From: an uncultured Acidimicrobiales bacterium
GTDB lineage: Bacteria > Actinomycetota > Acidimicrobiia > Acidimicrobiales > SZUA-35
Length of the DNA: 64,000 bases
Direction of reading: 5' to 3'
Assembly (NCBI GenBank): GCA_937922785.1
Contig: CALAJQ010000009.1
Coordinates: 136,958 to 200,957 of the forward strand
The position numbers were made by a program, and so were the translations under genes. Positions 8,768 through 17,344 of the stretch are shown here, one piece after another. The notes beneath the pieces are model-generated. The model did no database searches. It saw nothing but the letters and a program-made list of their open reading frames with translations, and was not told where the DNA came from. Position 1 is the stretch's first letter; every line of letters begins with the position of its first letter.

Positions 8768-8769
8768 CG

Positions 8770-10470
8770 TTACTCCGTGAGCCTTATTGGGTCACCAATG
8801 ACTCTCGCTGCCCAGCTTGCGATGTCATCGGTGCGCATCGGAGTGCCGTCAGCCTCAAACTGTGGTGCGTACTCGACCCGGAACCAATGGTCTCCCCAGT
8901 CGAGGCCGCTGAGCTCGATACGTATCGTCACTGTTCGGCCCTGGAAACGGTAGGCGTCGGGGTCAGAGATGGTCCAACCAGGCGAAGCAAGCGGGACTCC
9001 GCTGCCGGAGACGCGAAGGCAAGGCTCGCCGCCGCAAGTGTCGTTGGCGACGTAGTCAGCGCTGAAATCAGGTGCGATCGGAGCTGTGGCGACCCACTCG
9101 AACGGCAACGGGTTTCCGGCTGGATCGAGGATGCGTAAGTAGTCCATGCCTTCGCCCGGGTCATAAAGGCGGACTTCAAGAGTCTTGCCCTGATGGGTGG
9201 GCTCAATTTCAGCTAAGTAGAACTGGGTTGTAGCGAATGGGGTTTGGTCCATAGCTGCCCTGATCGGTAGCCAATTGCGTGCGTAAATTCCTGGGCACAG
9301 CGCATCTGTTCTGCGATCACAGACTGCGTCGGTGCCAGCCTTGCGGGCTTGGATTGCAAAGTAGTTGCCCGCCTTGGAAAAGCCACCGAGATAGGTTTCG
9401 TCCATCTGTACCTGTAGATACCAGCGTCCCTCGTTAGCGGCACCGCCCGGAATTGTGTATGCCTGAGCCCATTCTTGGCAGCCAGCTTCGGAAGTCCTAG
9501 GCGGGAACGGCTGCACGGGTCGCCACTTGGGCGATCCTGGCGAAGGATATTCGATGATGTCGGCGTCGGTGTAGGGAGTGTCAGTAGCATCCCACATCGT
9601 GGTCATCAGTCGGGCTTGTTGCCCGTGATTGAAGGCGTCGTTGTTGGTTGAGAAATCGCCAAGAGGCCTGATCTGTGCCGGGTCGGTGCCTTTGCAGAAA
9701 GCTGCATCGAACAGCCATACCTCGGTGCTGTTGAGTGTTCCGGGCGGAATGTCCACAACAAACCAATGGCCGTCACGATTGTGGTTTGGGTTGGTAGTGG
9801 TGTTGCTGGAGAAGTGAGTGACCATCTGGTCATAGGTCAAAGTGGTGTCGTAGTTGGTTCCGTCGTTTGGCGGTTCTGTCTCACAACCCCAAGTTTCGTT
9901 GAAACGCCCACCGTGGACATCGCCGTTGTGGGGGAAAGAACAATGGCCTTCCATCGCTAGCAGCAGTCCAGACGGAGGTTCCCCCTTAAAGGAACTGCCG
10001 TACCCCAGGATGTTGTAGGGCGATCCCATCGGAATCGGCAGAACGAACTCGGCGTTGGCGAAACGTTCGATGACTACGTCGCCCGCATCAAGGGTGAGGT
10101 CGGCGAAGAACATGACTCCGTCCTCTCGCAGCCGGACCTGAACTTCCTGCTCGCTCGGAAACTCGACTTTCATTTGAGGCGAGGGTCCGTTGTCCCAGTC
10201 CCAAGCTGAAATGTCGGGCACGTCGAACCCGTTCTGGCGAACTACTTCCAAAGCGGCTTGTCGAGCCTGGTCTTGGTCGGGCATTCTGGCCACCGCAGCA
10301 AGTGAAGCGGCATCGGTGGCCCGCTGGGCGAGTGTTCCCTGGGCGTACCAGCCGCCGACGTCCACTGCGAAGGCTGCAATTACCATCAGCGGAACTAGAA
10401 GTAGTGCGGTGAGCGCTATTACGTAGCCAGACTCTTCGCGGCTTGTCGCCTCGTTTGAACTTGTTTTCAC
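8770..10470 (-). CDS. TadG-like pilus/secretion-associated protein
   Basis: About 566 residues from a GTG at 10470. The computed frame extends four codons further to a TTG at 10482, but the G-rich run before the GTG is the better ribosome site. The N-terminus carries the putative Flp pilus-assembly TadG signature: a short cytoplasmic head (SREESGYVIALTALL), one membrane span (about residues 15-36) and AVDVGGWYAQGTLAQRATDAASLAAVA. The rest is a large extracytoplasmic region rich in W, G and aromatic motifs and in cysteines, with no domain that I recognise. It is presumably surface-exposed. A small membrane protein follows in the same unit. No other tad genes are in the window. Confidence 0.75.
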   Translation of the reverse strand: MKTSSNEATSREESGYVIALTALLLVPLMVIAAFAVDVGGWYAQGTLAQRATDAASLAAVARMPDQDQARQAALEVVRQNGFDVPDISAWDWDNGPSPQMKVEFPSEQEVQVRLREDGVMFFADLTLDAGDVVIERFANAEFVLPIPMGSPYNILGYGSSFKGEPPSGLLLAMEGHCSFPHNGDVHGGRFNETWGCETEPPNDGTNYDTTLTYDQMVTHFSSNTTTNPNHNRDGHWFVVDIPPGTLNSTEVWLFDAAFCKGTDPAQIRPLGDFSTNNDAFNHGQQARLMTTMWDATDTPYTDADIIEYPSPGSPKWRPVQPFPPRTSEAGCQEWAQAYTIPGGAANEGRWYLQVQMDETYLGGFSKAGNYFAIQARKAGTDAVCDRRTDALCPGIYARNWLPIRAAMDQTPFATTQFYLAEIEPTHQGKTLEVRLYDPGEGMDYLRILDPAGNPLPFEWVATAPIAPDFSADYVANDTCGGEPCLRVSGSGVPLASPGWTISDPDAYRFQGRTVTIRIELSGLDWGDHWFRVEYAPQFEADGTPMRTDDIASWAARVIGDPIRLTE

Positions 10471-10620
10471 ACCCACCCCCAATCAGACGTCAGACTCCTG
10501 TTATCTAGTCGGAACTTTGCCTGGTTGACTTAAGCGGCTGCGGGCCAATTAGGTGTGTCTATCTTGATCTATCAACAAGTTATTACACAAAGATCAAGTC
10601 GAAATGGTCCAAAACAATGC

Positions 10621-10992
10621 CTATTTCTGACCAATAGTGATGGTTGTGCCCCGGAATAGCGCCAAAAGCTCGCCGTCTTGATTCACAACGGTGACGTCGA
10701 AAATCCGGCTCTTTCCGAGTCCTCCACCATGGGACGCGGTCGCAACCAACCGATCGCCCAGCTTGGCTGCAGCCAGGTAGTTGATTGATGCCTGCGAAGC
10801 CACTGCGATTGCCGAGCCGCTGTTTGCCGCAATTGCCATTGCCGAGTCGGCCAAGGTGAACAATATTCCGCCGTGACCTGCACCTTGGCGATTCAAGTGG
10901 CGCTGCGCCACGGTTAGCTCGCATTTGCAGTGGCCGTCGCCAGATTCAAGCGTCTCGATGCCAAGATCCTGGGCTGCGTGTGTTGCGCTCAT
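10621..10992 (-). CDS. PaaI-family hotdog-fold acyl-CoA thioesterase
   Basis: 123 residues. The hotdog signature N-x-x-G-x-x-H-G-G with LADSAMAIA (HLNRQGAGHGGILFTLADSA, about residues 32-51) contains the catalytic Asn and Asp of PaaI/PaaD-type thioesterases, which release free acid from hydroxyphenylacetyl-CoA or other acyl-CoAs. It stands alone, convergent with nothing, and about 2 kb from the carnitine operon on the opposite strand. A betainyl-CoA hydrolase role is possible but unsupported beyond proximity. A TAGGGT box 6 bases before the ATG suggests leaderless transcription. Confidence 0.85.
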   Translation of the reverse strand: MSATHAAQDLGIETLESGDGHCKCELTVAQRHLNRQGAGHGGILFTLADSAMAIAANSGSAIAVASQASINYLAAAKLGDRLVATASHGGGLGKSRIFDVTVVNQDGELLALFRGTTITIGQK

Positions 10993-10998
10993 GACCGC

Positions 10999-11004
10999 AC
11001 CCTA
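10999..11004 (-). promoter_or_regulatory. Putative leaderless -10 box of the thioesterase gene
   Basis: TAGGGT, 6 bases before the ATG at 10992. No Shine-Dalgarno is present. Confidence 0.45.
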
Positions 11005-11060
11005 CACAGCGGCAAACCGACCACCTAACAGGTGTTGGTACCAGAACTCCAGGTCCGGGT

Positions 11061-12602
11061 TCAGAGGGTTCGCTCAAATGGAGTGTTTGCAGCCTCGAGG
11101 GCCAGAATGGCTGCCAGATCCTGAGCCACCGAGGTGGGTAGATCCGGCAGTCGCAAACCGCCCAGGCTTCCACCGTGACCAGCGGTTCCTACCAACAACG
11201 TCGCAAGCGAAAGACGACGCTGAAAGTAGCTTGATGTCACCATGACCCCATGGACCTTTTCTTTAGGCAAGAGAGTAAGTTGCTCGTTTAGTACTCCGAC
11301 CCTGGTAAGCATCTGGCTATTGCCCATCGCATATCCCAAACGCTCGAAGCGCCGCTTTGCGAAGAACCACCCCATCGTCGCAATACCAATGGCTACGGCG
11401 ACACCGGTATAGGTGATAACGCCAGACCATATGCGGCCGGCGACCACAGCAGCTAATGCAATGATGACGGCCAGGAATAGGAAGCGCACAAACACCCGGC
11501 GTTGGGCGAGCGGGCTGACTTGTTGCAAGTTGTCCTCGGTTAACTCAACTGAGCCGATTGCCGTTGGCGCCAGCGTCGCCCACTCGCCGAGGTCCGCCGC
11601 TGGGTTCAAGATGGTCATATGGCCGGTTTGTGGATCCTCTACATCGGCGGTGGAGAACCTGACTTCTTCCAGCCCGAGCCGGCGCGCCAGCCAGGGTCTG
11701 TTTACTCTGACCAGCTGGATTCGCTCACGGCGGGCCGTTATCTGACGCTCGGTTAGGAGTCCTGCTTTCATCCGCAGCCGATCGGGGTCGTCCCAAAGCC
11801 TGAACCCGCCAAGAGTTAGCACCCTTGACGCAGCGCCCGCTGCGCTTAGCAACAACCCGGCGATCGGCACCAGGCCGAACCAAGACCAAACGGGAAGGTC
11901 AAGAGGAATCATCTCGCTGATCAAGTCGCCGTTGATCCAGTTAAGCCAAGCTAGGAATAGGCCAACGGCGATGTTTGGTATTGCTGAGTTGACCACGAGC
12001 GCCATTGAAATCCGGAACAGCTTTGGCGTAGGCGGGTTCACGATTGGGGGAGAGTCGTGCTGATGCCCCGCAGTTGAAACCATTGGCGGTGCAAGCACGC
12101 CGCCAGATCCCTGTACTGGTGGCGCACCAACGTGTGGATTGGCGAGCTGCGAACTCTCGGTAGTGAGCCGTTTGTTGAGATCAGTTCTCAACAGGGCCGT
12201 GAGGCGTTCGGCCTCTGCACGCTCGATTAGCCGAAGCTTGATGTCGCCGTCGGCGGAGGCGTCTGAAATGGTTAGTTCAACCAGTCCAGTTGCACGGGCT
12301 AGCAGCGGAGCGGTCGTCGAAAGGTTCTGTACCTTTGAGCGTGGTAGCACCTGTTTGGTGCGAACAAAGATTCCCGAATTCAGGTACACGGCCTCATCGT
12401 CAAGGGCGTATCGCGTTGAATACCAACGCGCGAACGCAAGGCCCAGCGGGACCAAGAAGAACAGCAGTTCGGCGTAGCGCCCAAAGAAGGAACCGCCAGA
12501 GTCGGATCCGCCTAGGACCAGAATAAGGGGCAAGATGGTCTGGGTAAGGGCCTGAACTACCAAGGTAACCAAAGTGAGCGGATGGGGTCTAAGCCACTCC
12601 AC
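11061..12602 (-). CDS. PH domain-containing membrane protein (YdbT-like)
   Basis: 513 residues. The protein has paired hydrophobic hairpins near the N-terminus, middle and C-terminal third, each followed by a bacterial PH-like (bPH2, DUF304) segment: DDEAVYLNSGIF..., DPDRLRMKAGLLTERQITARRERIQLV..., and RVGVLNEQLTLLPKEKVHGV. This three-unit plan matches the YdbT family. A proline-rich loop lies between units one and two. The GTG start overlaps the stop of the upstream PH-domain gene by one base (TAGTG), as in the ydbS-ydbT pair of Bacillus. The function is not known in detail; the family is linked to membrane stress and resistance to some membrane-active bacteriocins. Confidence 0.82.
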   Translation of the reverse strand: MEWLRPHPLTLVTLVVQALTQTILPLILVLGGSDSGGSFFGRYAELLFFLVPLGLAFARWYSTRYALDDEAVYLNSGIFVRTKQVLPRSKVQNLSTTAPLLARATGLVELTISDASADGDIKLRLIERAEAERLTALLRTDLNKRLTTESSQLANPHVGAPPVQGSGGVLAPPMVSTAGHQHDSPPIVNPPTPKLFRISMALVVNSAIPNIAVGLFLAWLNWINGDLISEMIPLDLPVWSWFGLVPIAGLLLSAAGAASRVLTLGGFRLWDDPDRLRMKAGLLTERQITARRERIQLVRVNRPWLARRLGLEEVRFSTADVEDPQTGHMTILNPAADLGEWATLAPTAIGSVELTEDNLQQVSPLAQRRVFVRFLFLAVIIALAAVVAGRIWSGVITYTGVAVAIGIATMGWFFAKRRFERLGYAMGNSQMLTRVGVLNEQLTLLPKEKVHGVMVTSSYFQRRLSLATLLVGTAGHGGSLGGLRLPDLPTSVAQDLAAILALEAANTPFERTL

Positions 12603-13186
12603 TATTGTGCAGGCCTCTCAGGCGGGGCGACAGGAACTGTGTTTGGGGACACTGCGCTTGGGGGCCCAGCGTTTGGAGGCCCAGCGTTGGGAGGCACCGC
12701 GTCAATTGGGACAGGGTCTTTGTCTGGGTTGCGGCCTTGGCCAAGCTCGGACCGCAGGTATGCAACAGTTGAGTCTTCTAGATGTGGGATGTGAAGGTTC
12801 GGGCTTGCCAGACCGGCAGTGTGGACATTCAAAGAACTGAGGTTCAAAGCTCGGTCAATTGGTCCATCAACTGTGGTGACGGTCTGTACTCGGTTACGGG
12901 GAACAGTAGCCACATGGCGCTTCAGGATTCCCCACTTCGCTGCTATCCAGTCCTCGGTTATCTCATAACCCCATGCTCGCCACTTTGCTGACGCAATCCA
13001 CCATCCGGCCAGGCCGATCCCGCCTCCGATGACTAGCGCCAGCACTAGCGGCGGCCCGGGGAGCGAGGTGTCTTCATAAACCCTGATCAGGATGTCTACT
13101 AGCGCGATTGCGGCAAAAATTACCCCGCCGACGGCCAGGCCGGCGATTCGCCAAAGTCGGCGCACAGAAATTGGTAGCGGCTGCAT
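12602..13186 (-). CDS. PH domain-containing membrane protein (YdbS-like)
   Basis: 194 residues from the ATG at 13186; a TTG two codons earlier is also possible. Two membrane spans (WRIAGLAVGGVIFAAIALVDILI and GPPLVLALVIGGGIGLAGWWIA) precede one bPH2 domain (WGYEITEDWIAAKWGILKRHVATVPRNRVQTV). A proline-rich tail with PPNAGPPNAGPPSA repeats is likely disordered. It is the first gene of a two-gene unit, translationally coupled to the YdbT-like gene. It diverges from sodN across an 81-base gap. Confidence 0.8.
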   Translation of the reverse strand: MQPLPISVRRLWRIAGLAVGGVIFAAIALVDILIRVYEDTSLPGPPLVLALVIGGGIGLAGWWIASAKWRAWGYEITEDWIAAKWGILKRHVATVPRNRVQTVTTVDGPIDRALNLSSLNVHTAGLASPNLHIPHLEDSTVAYLRSELGQGRNPDKDPVPIDAVPPNAGPPNAGPPSAVSPNTVPVAPPERPAQ

Positions 13187-13267
13187 AGGCAAAGTCTGCC
13201 ACGTTGCGACTACGCTCGGCTGTACAGGTCCTACATCCCGATTCCGGGAAAAACTATGGGAGAAAAA

Positions 13268-13726
13268 ATGACCCTAACTGCACTACTTGAAAAGCTAAGC
13301 GTTCGTTTCTCGGCGCCAGTTGTCCAGGCCCACTGCGATGGCCCCTGTGGCGTCTATGACCCTGCAAGCGCACGCATCGCAGGCGAGGCTGTTCTGTCAA
13401 TGACAAAGAAGCTTCTTGATCTTGGCGACAGCCACGACACCGCTACTGAGAACACCCGCTCTCGCTATATCGCAATCAAGGAAGCAGAAGCCGAAGAAGC
13501 AAAGCGTCAGCTAAACATTCTTTGGCACGACTACTTCAAGCCAGCTCACCTAGAGGATTACCCAGAGCTTCACACCACTTTCTGGAACGCAGCCAAGCAG
13601 GCCTCGGCTTGCAAGACCAGCGTCAGCGTGGAAGCAGCAACCGAGCTGATGACTCAGATCGAAGCGATCCACAACATGTTCTGGGCTTCAAAGGGCCGCG
13701 ACATCCCTTGGTATACAGCCAGCTAA
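13268..13726 (+). CDS. sodN: Nickel superoxide dismutase precursor
   Basis: Cytoplasmic Ni-SOD (2 superoxide -> O2 + H2O2). The nickel hook HCDGPCGVYDP begins at residue 22 when the second ATG (13268) is used. His22 becomes His1 after cleavage, and the two Cys of the hook bind nickel. The first ATG at 13256 is less likely because GGGAG (13258-13262) is a good ribosome site for the second ATG. The mature chain would be 131 residues. The hook has Gly where Streptomyces has Leu (HCDLPCGVY); the Gly form and the following PASARIAGEAVLSMTKK match the type known from marine cyanobacteria. The maturation protease gene follows immediately. Confidence 0.95.
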   Translation: MTLTALLEKLSVRFSAPVVQAHCDGPCGVYDPASARIAGEAVLSMTKKLLDLGDSHDTATENTRSRYIAIKEAEAEEAKRQLNILWHDYFKPAHLEDYPELHTTFWNAAKQASACKTSVSVEAATELMTQIEAIHNMFWASKGRDIPWYTAS

Positions 13727-13737
13727 GTATTAATCGT

Positions 13738-14100
13738 TTGGCAAACGCCGTCGTCGAACTTGGAGCATGGGCTCTTGGTCGGCGGCGGCGTTTGCGCGTA
13801 AGCGGCCAATCTATGCAACCGACTTTGGTCGATGGTGATTACCTTCTGGCAAAGCCGGTGCCGGTTAGCACCCTTGCAGTCCTCGACGGCAAGATGGTCA
13901 TAGCAAAGCACCCACACACCGGAGTTGAGATCGTCAAGCGGGTGGAGTCGGTGCGCCCCGGTGGCTTATGGCTGCTTAGTGACAATCCTGCCGAGGGTTC
14001 TGACAGTCGTAGGTTTGGAATCGTTAACCCCGAAAGCGTGACTGATGTTGTGACGATGGTCCTAAATCGTCCGTTCAACTCCTCCGATAGCTTCGGGTAG
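13738..14100 (+). CDS. sodX: Nickel-type superoxide dismutase maturation protease (S26-like)
   Basis: Removes the SodN propeptide to free the nickel-binding histidine. It is about 120 residues from the TTG at 13738; the frame stays open upstream into sodN, and another TTG at 13708 would overlap sodN by 19 bases, so the start is uncertain. The signal-peptidase-like motif SGQSMQPTLVDGDYLL holds the nucleophile Ser, and the general-base Lys lies in DGKMVIAKHP. A later SDNPAEGSDSRRFG segment is the conserved box E type region. There is no membrane span, in line with a cytoplasmic SodX. The stop TAG may be reused as the -10 box of the next gene. Confidence 0.87.
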   Translation: MANAVVELGAWALGRRRRLRVSGQSMQPTLVDGDYLLAKPVPVSTLAVLDGKMVIAKHPHTGVEIVKRVESVRPGGLWLLSDNPAEGSDSRRFGIVNPESVTDVVTMVLNRPFNSSDSFG

Positions 14101-14103
14101 CCT
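14098..14103 (+). promoter_or_regulatory. Putative leaderless -10 box of the ABC-F gene, using the sodX stop codon
   Basis: TAGCCT, where TAG is the sodX stop, 6 bases before the GTG at 14110. Confidence 0.35.
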
Positions 14104-14109
14104 TGCTCG

Positions 14110-16062
14110 GTGGTTATTGCGTGTTCTGGCTTATCGAAAGAATTCGGATCGAGGGTCCTGTTTAAGGATGTCACGTTCCGTTTGCAGCCAGGCAAGCGAG
14201 TCGCCCTGCTTGGGGGCAACGGAGTTGGCAAGACGACGCTGCTTGAGATCCTGGTTGGAATTGGAGAGCCAGACACCGGCTCGATAACCCGTCCAAAAGG
14301 CTCGAGGATTGGTTACCTACCTCAAGAGCTTCTCGAAGAGTGGCCCGGAAGCGTTATCGAAGAAGTCCTGCGTGGCGCTGACCACATATTGTCTCTCACT
14401 GACAAGCTTCGGAAGCTTGAAATCGAGATGGTTAACACAACCGGCAAGGCCCACGATGACGTGCTCGAACGCTACGGCATTGTCCAAAGCCAGTTTGAAA
14501 CTCAGGGCGGATACCAGGTTGAGGCCGAGGCCCGGCGGATTCTCGGTGGGCTCGGGTTTACCAGTGCCGACATGGATCGGCCGCTGAAAGAGATGAGTGG
14601 CGGTTGGCAGATGCGGGCAGCGCTGGCCCGGCTCTTGTTGGAAGAGCCTGACGTATTGATCCTCGACGAGCCGACCAACCACCTCGACGTGGATTCGGTT
14701 CTTTGGCTCGAAGAGCAGCTGCGCGCTTGGCCTCACAGCCTTTTGTTTGTATCTCACGATCGTGACTTCATCGACGCCGTGGCTGACAAAGTCATCGAGG
14801 TCGCATGGAACACGACAACCGAGTACACGGGTGGCTTCGCCGAATTTGTGGTGCAGCGCGAAGAACGAATCGCCATGGCCGCAGCCAGAGCTGCCAACCA
14901 GGCGCGCCAGCGAGCTCATACCGAACAGTTCATCGAGCGCTTCCGGTATAAAGCAACCAAGGCCCGCCAAGTTCAGAGCCGCATCAAGACGCTTCAACGC
15001 CTTGAAGAGATTCCAGTCCCTAAGGTTGCCGAGCTAAAGCTTGCCTTCGGCTTTCCTGAGCCTCGGAGATCCAGCAGAGTCGTCATTGATGTTGCCTCTG
15101 CCGACATGGGATATCCCGACGGCGACGTTGTTGTTCACGACGTCAACCTGGTGGTTGAGCGAGGTCAGAAGCTGGCCCTCATCGGACCAAACGGCGCCGG
15201 CAAATCCACCGTGCTGAAATCCATCCTGGGCGAAATTCCGGTAAAAAGCGGTTCGGTGACCATTGGGTCTAACGTCGATGTTGCCTACTTTGCTCAACAC
15301 CAAGTTGATGCGCTCGATTTGTCGTTGACGGTTGAACAAGAATTCCGCAAAGCGGTCGGAGCGCAGCCGAAAAACCGTAACGCCCGCACAGTGCTTGGGT
15401 CCTTTGGGTTCCGAGGTGATGCTGTGGACCGCAGAGTTGGAGATTTGTCCGGGGGCGAACGCACTCGCTTGGCCTTGGCCGAGACGATGTGTAACCCGGT
15501 GAACCTGTTGATTCTCGACGAACCGACCAACCACCTTGACCTTCCCAGCTGTGACGTTTTGGAAGATGCGCTTTCTGTCTACCCAGGAACCGTTTTGATT
15601 GTCAGTCACGACCGGCACCTGATTCGAAACACAGTGGAGACACTTGTTGAAGTTCGTGACGGGCAGCTCAAACGCCACGATGATGTTGAGGAGCACGTGC
15701 TTAACCGGCCGGCCGAACGCCCAACTCAGTCATCAACCAAGGCCAACACGTCTTCGCCGAGCAAGACCAAATTGGCAAATGTTCAGCACAAACCGGGTTC
15801 GGCCGCCGACACCAAAGCCAGGAAGAGGGCCGAAGCCGAGGCGCGGCAATCAGCAAGGCAAGCCCAGAAGAACGTGGAGCGTCTTGAACGCAAGGTTACC
15901 CAAGCTGAAGCGGTGGTAACTGAGTTCGAACGCCAGCTTGCCGACCCAGAAATTTATGATGACAAGAAGGCAATGCAATCGCTTATTGCCGCCCACGACA
16001 AGGCAAAAGCCCTGGCAGCGAACCTGGTATCACAGTGGGAAGAAGCTGTTAGCGCTTTGTAA
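14110..16062 (+). CDS. ABC-F family ATPase (translation factor / ribosome-associated)
   Basis: 650-residue soluble protein with two ABC domains and no membrane spans. Domain 1: Walker A GGNGVGKTT (about 35-43), signature EMSGGWQMR, Walker B VLILDEPTNHLD. The linker between domains is a basic coiled coil rich in Arg/Lys (about 245-300). Domain 2: GPNGAGKST (about 358-366), DLSGGERTRLAL, LLILDEPTNHLD. The C-terminal 80 residues form a charged coiled coil as in Uup. ABC-F proteins bind the ribosomal E site and relieve stalling or, in some subfamilies, protect from antibiotics; the subfamily is not decided here. Confidence 0.9.
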   Translation: MVIACSGLSKEFGSRVLFKDVTFRLQPGKRVALLGGNGVGKTTLLEILVGIGEPDTGSITRPKGSRIGYLPQELLEEWPGSVIEEVLRGADHILSLTDKLRKLEIEMVNTTGKAHDDVLERYGIVQSQFETQGGYQVEAEARRILGGLGFTSADMDRPLKEMSGGWQMRAALARLLLEEPDVLILDEPTNHLDVDSVLWLEEQLRAWPHSLLFVSHDRDFIDAVADKVIEVAWNTTTEYTGGFAEFVVQREERIAMAAARAANQARQRAHTEQFIERFRYKATKARQVQSRIKTLQRLEEIPVPKVAELKLAFGFPEPRRSSRVVIDVASADMGYPDGDVVVHDVNLVVERGQKLALIGPNGAGKSTVLKSILGEIPVKSGSVTIGSNVDVAYFAQHQVDALDLSLTVEQEFRKAVGAQPKNRNARTVLGSFGFRGDAVDRRVGDLSGGERTRLALAETMCNPVNLLILDEPTNHLDLPSCDVLEDALSVYPGTVLIVSHDRHLIRNTVETLVEVRDGQLKRHDDVEEHVLNRPAERPTQSSTKANTSSPSKTKLANVQHKPGSAADTKARKRAEAEARQSARQAQKNVERLERKVTQAEAVVTEFERQLADPEIYDDKKAMQSLIAAHDKAKALAANLVSQWEEAVSAL

Positions 16063-16132
16063 AAGAGATCCCTAGCATGGACATGGTTGGGATTAATGCT
16101 TGATATTTACCGACTTAGGCCGATGGGACTAG

Positions 16133-17344
16133 GTGTTTACAAGCGCCTTAACCCGATTCCAAGCACTCAAAACCATGCTGTTGATCTCAGTCTGCTTGAT
16201 GGCCGTCATGGCTTCGATTTGGCTGATCGTCAAAGGGCCAGACACTCCTGACGGTTTGCCGTTTGTGGATGAGTCAACCACCACGACCTCCACCAGCGAT
16301 GTTGACATCGACCCAACCACTACAACTACTGGCGATCAGCCCGGCGATACCTCAACCACTACATCTACATCGAGCACCGACGGCTCTGACCCCGGCGTCG
16401 ATCAGACCACCACAACATCGGAGCCGACTGCGCCCGAGACCACGTTTGGGCCTGCACCGGCGGGACCCTCTACCAGCATCGGCAATAGCCCTGAAGAGAC
16501 AATTCCTCCAGGCTCGCCATCAAGTTCAACCCCGGCACCCGCACCACCAGCTACGGTTCCAGAGACCCCGACTACAACTGTGCCGACAACGACTGTGCCC
16601 ACAACAAATGAACCTGAAGGTCGCCAACTCGTGTTTGCTGAAGAGTTCGACTCGTTTAATCCCCGAATCTGGTCTGTCGAGAACTCAACATATGGCGATG
16701 GCAACAACGAGCTTCAGTGCTACACACCCGAACAGGTGACCGTGGCTAACGGCTCGCTCGTGCTTAGAGCCGAGGCTCGTACCGTGACTTGCCCGAACGG
16801 CTCTACCCGAGATGTTACGTCTGGCATGGTGCGAAGCCGAGGCGTTGAATTTGCTCCCGGACAGTCCATTGAATTCAGGGTGAAGCTAACTCCCGATGAT
16901 GAGGCTAACCAGGCCGGACTTTGGCCTGCCGTTTGGTCATCCAGCTGGGCTGGCGGGTGGCCCACCGGCGGCGAATGGGATGGGCTTGAAGTCATGACCG
17001 CAAACAACCCGAGGCGGTCGGTCTACTCGATTCATTACGCAAACAGCGCTGGACAGCACGCAAAAACTTCAAAGGAAGTTGTTCAAGCCGAGAACTTCTC
17101 TGCCAACTGGCACGTCGTCAGGTTTGACTACGGCGATGACGGAGTCCTTACCTGGTATCTGGACGGCACAGTTGTTTCAGTGGTTGACGCTGCGGACACT
17201 GTGCAGGGTTGGCCGGCTCCATTCAACCAAGCGATGACAGAGCTGAAGATAAATCTGGCGCTTGGTGGTAACCCCGGGCCTCTCGATCCGAGAGCTTTGC
17301 CTGCAACCTTCGAGGTTGACTACATACGCATCTACTCTTCATAG
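16133..17344 (+). CDS. Secreted or membrane-anchored glycoside hydrolase family 16 protein
   Basis: 403 residues: an N-terminal hydrophobic segment (about 14-30), a long Thr/Pro/Ser linker (about 40-162) with TTTSTS and TTTVPTTTVPTT runs, then a GH16 beta-jelly-roll domain. The GH16 nucleophile/acid motif ExDxxE appears as EWDGLE at about 281-286, and the domain has W-rich substrate loops (GLWPAVWSSSWAGGW). It probably cleaves beta-1,3(-1,4)-glucans such as laminarin outside the cell. The start is a GTG with no clear ribosome site; an ATG at 16174 would still leave the hydrophobic segment. The next gene starts directly after its stop. Confidence 0.84.
   Translation: MFTSALTRFQALKTMLLISVCLMAVMASIWLIVKGPDTPDGLPFVDESTTTTSTSDVDIDPTTTTTGDQPGDTSTTTSTSSTDGSDPGVDQTTTTSEPTAPETTFGPAPAGPSTSIGNSPEETIPPGSPSSSTPAPAPPATVPETPTTTVPTTTVPTTNEPEGRQLVFAEEFDSFNPRIWSVENSTYGDGNNELQCYTPEQVTVANGSLVLRAEARTVTCPNGSTRDVTSGMVRSRGVEFAPGQSIEFRVKLTPDDEANQAGLWPAVWSSSWAGGWPTGGEWDGLEVMTANNPRRSVYSIHYANSAGQHAKTSKEVVQAENFSANWHVVRFDYGDDGVLTWYLDGTVVSVVDAADTVQGWPAPFNQAMTELKINLALGGNPGPLDPRALPATFEVDYIRIYSS

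Noticed and set aside
13522-13737. An N-terminal extension of the SodX frame into sodN
   Set aside because: The extra residues are the shifted reading of sodN and have no family likeness; SodX proteins are about 90-130 residues.
14317-15696. Long minus-strand frames (226 and 220 codons) inside the ABC-F gene
   Set aside because: They mirror a well-conserved coding region; no start signals or motifs.
16240-16620. Thr/Pro repeats in the GH16 gene (and in the protease lipoprotein) as a DNA repeat element
   Set aside because: The pattern follows codons for a Thr/Pro linker, a common wall-spanning feature of secreted actinobacterial proteins.
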